The position numbers and the translations under genes are program-made. Below are positions 62,901 through 64,000 of a DNA stretch of 64,000 nt, piece by piece. The stretch is from CAXBDP01 sp041689935 (GTDB taxonomy: Bacteria; Bacteroidota; Bacteroidia; Cytophagales; Cyclobacteriaceae), in NCBI GenBank assembly GCA_041689935.1, contig JBDNFI010000090.1, positions 12,560 to 76,559 of the forward strand. The letters are read 5' to 3'. Below the pieces are notes generated by a model that was given only the letters and a program-made list of their open reading frames with translations, was not told the origin of the DNA and made no database searches. How positions within the stretch are numbered: position 1 is the first letter of the stretch; each line of letters begins with the position of its first letter.

Positions 62901-62940
62901 GCACCTAATTGCACTTAAATATACTTAACAGCACTTAAAG
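62901..62940. repeat. Four 10-bp iterons upstream of the HTH gene
   Basis: Consecutive decamers GCACCTAATT, GCACTTAAAT, ATACTTAACA and GCACTTAAAG repeat with an exact period of 10 bases, ending 8 bases before the ATG at 62948. A period of one helical turn puts every copy on the same face of the DNA. Confidence 0.65.
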
Positions 62941-62947
62941 ACACAAA

Positions 62948-63511
62948 ATGAGTTCAAATATTAAGGTACAAAGGATTTGCCAGCATTGCGGTAATGAGTT
63001 CACAGCCCGAACCACCACCACGCTATACTGTTCGTCCCGTTGCAATAGTGCAGCATACAAAGCCAAAATAAGAACTGGAAAGGTTGAGGTAAGCAATAAG
63101 GAAACCCAGCGAATAAAAACCCAACCTATTGAGGAACTGAAAGCCAAAGAGTTTTTAACTGTTCGGGATATTGCAACCTTATTGAATTGTTCCGTTCGTT
63201 CGGTTTACTATTATATTGAAAGCGGTACAATTAGAGCCACCAATTTAGGGCAAAGGATTACGAGGGTTAAGCGTTCGGAACTTGACAAACTATTTGAGCA
63301 ACCCCGACCTGTTACACCTCAACCCGAAAGCCAGCCCGAACAAAAGCAGTTTGATATTACAGACTGTTACACCATTACCGAAGTACAAAACAAATACGGT
63401 ATTTCAGAAACAGCCGTGCAAGACCTTATCAAACGAAACGGCATACCCAAAATAAAAAAAGGATGGTTTGCTTATGTACCGAAAACCATTATTGATAAAC
63501 TATTGACTTGA
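62948..63511 (+). CDS. Zinc-finger/excisionase-type HTH protein of a mobile element
   Basis: A 187-residue DNA-binding protein with three parts. A short C4 zinc finger opens it (Cys11, Cys14, Cys28, Cys32). Next is a MerR/excisionase-type helix-turn-helix (FLTVRDIATLLNCSVRSVYY, then YIESGTIRATNLGQRITRVK). A Gln/Pro-rich linker follows, then a second HTH-like unit (YTITEVQNKYGISETAVQDL). Such proteins sit next to integrases in Bacteroidota integrative elements and steer excision. The iterons directly before it may be its own binding sites. Confidence 0.85.
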   Translation: MSSNIKVQRICQHCGNEFTARTTTTLYCSSRCNSAAYKAKIRTGKVEVSNKETQRIKTQPIEELKAKEFLTVRDIATLLNCSVRSVYYYIESGTIRATNLGQRITRVKRSELDKLFEQPRPVTPQPESQPEQKQFDITDCYTITEVQNKYGISETAVQDLIKRNGIPKIKKGWFAYVPKTIIDKLLT

Positions 63512-63562
63512 AAAATAAAGATTGTTTCAGGCAGTAACTTTAGTAACTAAGCATAAAAGACA

Positions 63563-63907
63563 ATGAGTATAAAAGTTAAGTTAAGACAAAAGGAAATTTC
63601 AGGGAACAGGCAAAGTTTGTATTTAGATTTTTACCCAGCCATACCACACCCCGAAACAGGCGAACCCACACGAAGGGAATTTTTAGGGCTGTACCTTTTT
63701 GATAAGGCAAAGAACCCTATTGATAAGCAGCATAACAAAGAAACTTTACAGCTTGCTGAACAGATAAGGCAGAAAAAAGAAAACCATTTAAACAAGCCCG
63801 AAATTTACACAGGGTACGAAAGGGAACAACTAAAAATAAAAGAGCAGGGCGAACAAAATTTTGTTTCGACCCCTATAAAACAAGAGTATTCTTTTAAATT
63901 TGGTTAG
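63563..63907 (+). pseudogene. Truncated tyrosine recombinase (integrase), N-terminal part only
   Basis: The first 100 residues match the N-terminal arm-binding region of Bacteroidota site-specific integrases (KEISGNRQSLYLDFYPAIPH, RREFLGLYLFDKAKNPIDK, ETLQLAEQIRQKKENHL). After about Val101 (63865) the similarity stops and 13 unrelated residues lead to a stop. The core-binding and catalytic (R-H-R-Y) domains are missing. Directly behind it lies the end of a transposase gene on the other strand, so an insertion sequence has most likely cut this gene. Confidence 0.8.
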
Positions 63908-64000
63908 TTAATTTATGCGGTTAATTTTTGTTCAAAAATAAGGTATTTTTCAGCGTTCCATTTTTCCATTGGTGTTATTCGTCCTAGTAATCCGTGTAGC
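63865..64000 (-). mobile_element. End of an insertion sequence interrupting the integrase gene
   Basis: Starts where the integrase loses similarity and runs off the window. About 48 noncoding bases precede the 3' end of a minus-strand transposase frame, as expected for an IS end. The terminal inverted repeat cannot be checked because the other end is outside the window. Confidence 0.55.
63913..64000 (-). CDS. C-terminal fragment of an IS transposase (runs off window)
   Basis: Minus-strand frame of 28 residues ending LHGLLGRITPMEKWNAEKYL, then IFEQKLTA and a stop. The pattern (L-H-x-L-L-G-R-x-T-P-x-E-K) is that of the last segment of DDE-type (rve) transposases of IS3/IS481 kind. The family cannot be fixed from so little sequence. 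Confidence 0.5.
   Translation of the reverse strand, partial: LHGLLGRITPMEKWNAEKYLIFEQKLTA

Larger units (their letters stand above)
62781..64000 (+). mobile_element. End of an integrative element (excisionase-like plus integrase genes), left border approximate
   Basis: Just after the mnmE terminator come an inverted repeat, iterons, a zinc-finger/HTH gene of excisionase type and a tyrosine-recombinase gene. These genes use codons differently (more ACC, CAG and CCC), and this stretch has no copy of the GCGGGAGG octamer that marks the rest of the window. It reads as the integration-control end of a mobile element. The exact attachment site cannot be seen with one end only. Confidence 0.6.

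Noticed and set aside
62781..63000. tRNA gene as attachment site behind mnmE
   Set aside because: I could not fold a cloverleaf or find a conserved T-loop in this stretch.
1..64000. CRISPR array or anti-phage operon
   Set aside because: No regularly spaced repeat array and no Cas, restriction-modification or other recognised defence genes were found; the AlbA_2 protein alone is not enough.

Overview
The window looks like chromosomal DNA of a Bacteroidota bacterium, most likely of the order Cytophagales. The evidence is AT-rich DNA with few Shine-Dalgarno sites, several upstream boxes of the Bacteroidota -7 type (TAnnTTTG), secreted proteins typical of the phylum (PD40-OmpA protein, 'putative porin', 6-bladed beta-propeller lipoproteins, large BNR-repeat protein, M28 and S9 peptidases), a menaquinone operon and lipid A synthesis (lpxK). 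I cannot name the genus. No rRNA, tRNA or CRISPR array was seen.

Layout. 1-14 kb: envelope and housekeeping genes (YheT hydrolase, GT2 glycosyltransferase, PD40-OmpA protein, deoxyhypusine-synthase-like enzyme, OmpH/Skp chaperone, HDAC-like deacetylase, Schlafen/AlbA protein, aldo/keto reductase, MacB-like permease). 14-21 kb: lpxK, a porin and miaE on the minus strand; Nif3-like, zinc-ribbon coiled-coil and TPR genes on the plus strand. 21.6-29 kb: a plus-strand menaquinone run, menI-like thioesterase, menF, menD, menB, two YdbS/YdbT-like PH-domain membrane proteins, then menE. menA and menC are not in the window. 29-33 kb: a LexA/CI-type S24 repressor, a lipoprotein, an unrecognised 94-residue protein and a Y-family polymerase, with helically phased TTAG(T/C)A repeats before the repressor and between the divergent 94-residue and polymerase genes. 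This looks like a DNA-damage-inducible module.

33-37 kb is a decaying accessory stretch: one intact and one broken beta-propeller lipoprotein, a relic of an RHS-repeat protein and a near-perfect palindrome. 37-47 kb: large secreted proteins (BNR protein, M28 peptidase, S9 peptidase). 47-62.7 kb: SDR, EEP phosphatase, MMPL transporter, thyA, PabC-like aminotransferase, serine dehydratase beta subunit, TolC plus periplasmic adaptor, the three-gene proton-translocating transhydrogenase, a metal ABC permease, a thioredoxin-like protein and mnmE.

Right after the mnmE terminator the DNA changes character. From about 62.8 kb there is the end of a mobile element: inverted repeats, four 10-bp iterons, a zinc-finger/excisionase-type HTH gene and the N-terminal part of a tyrosine recombinase. 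The recombinase is cut off by what looks like an insertion sequence, whose transposase 3' end runs off the window.

The most striking feature is not a gene. The octamer GCGGGAGG occurs 37 times by hand count in the first 61.6 kb, where chance predicts less than one. It lies on both strands and in all three reading frames, and is absent from the mobile-element end. It behaves like a Chi-type or DNA-uptake-type genome signature.
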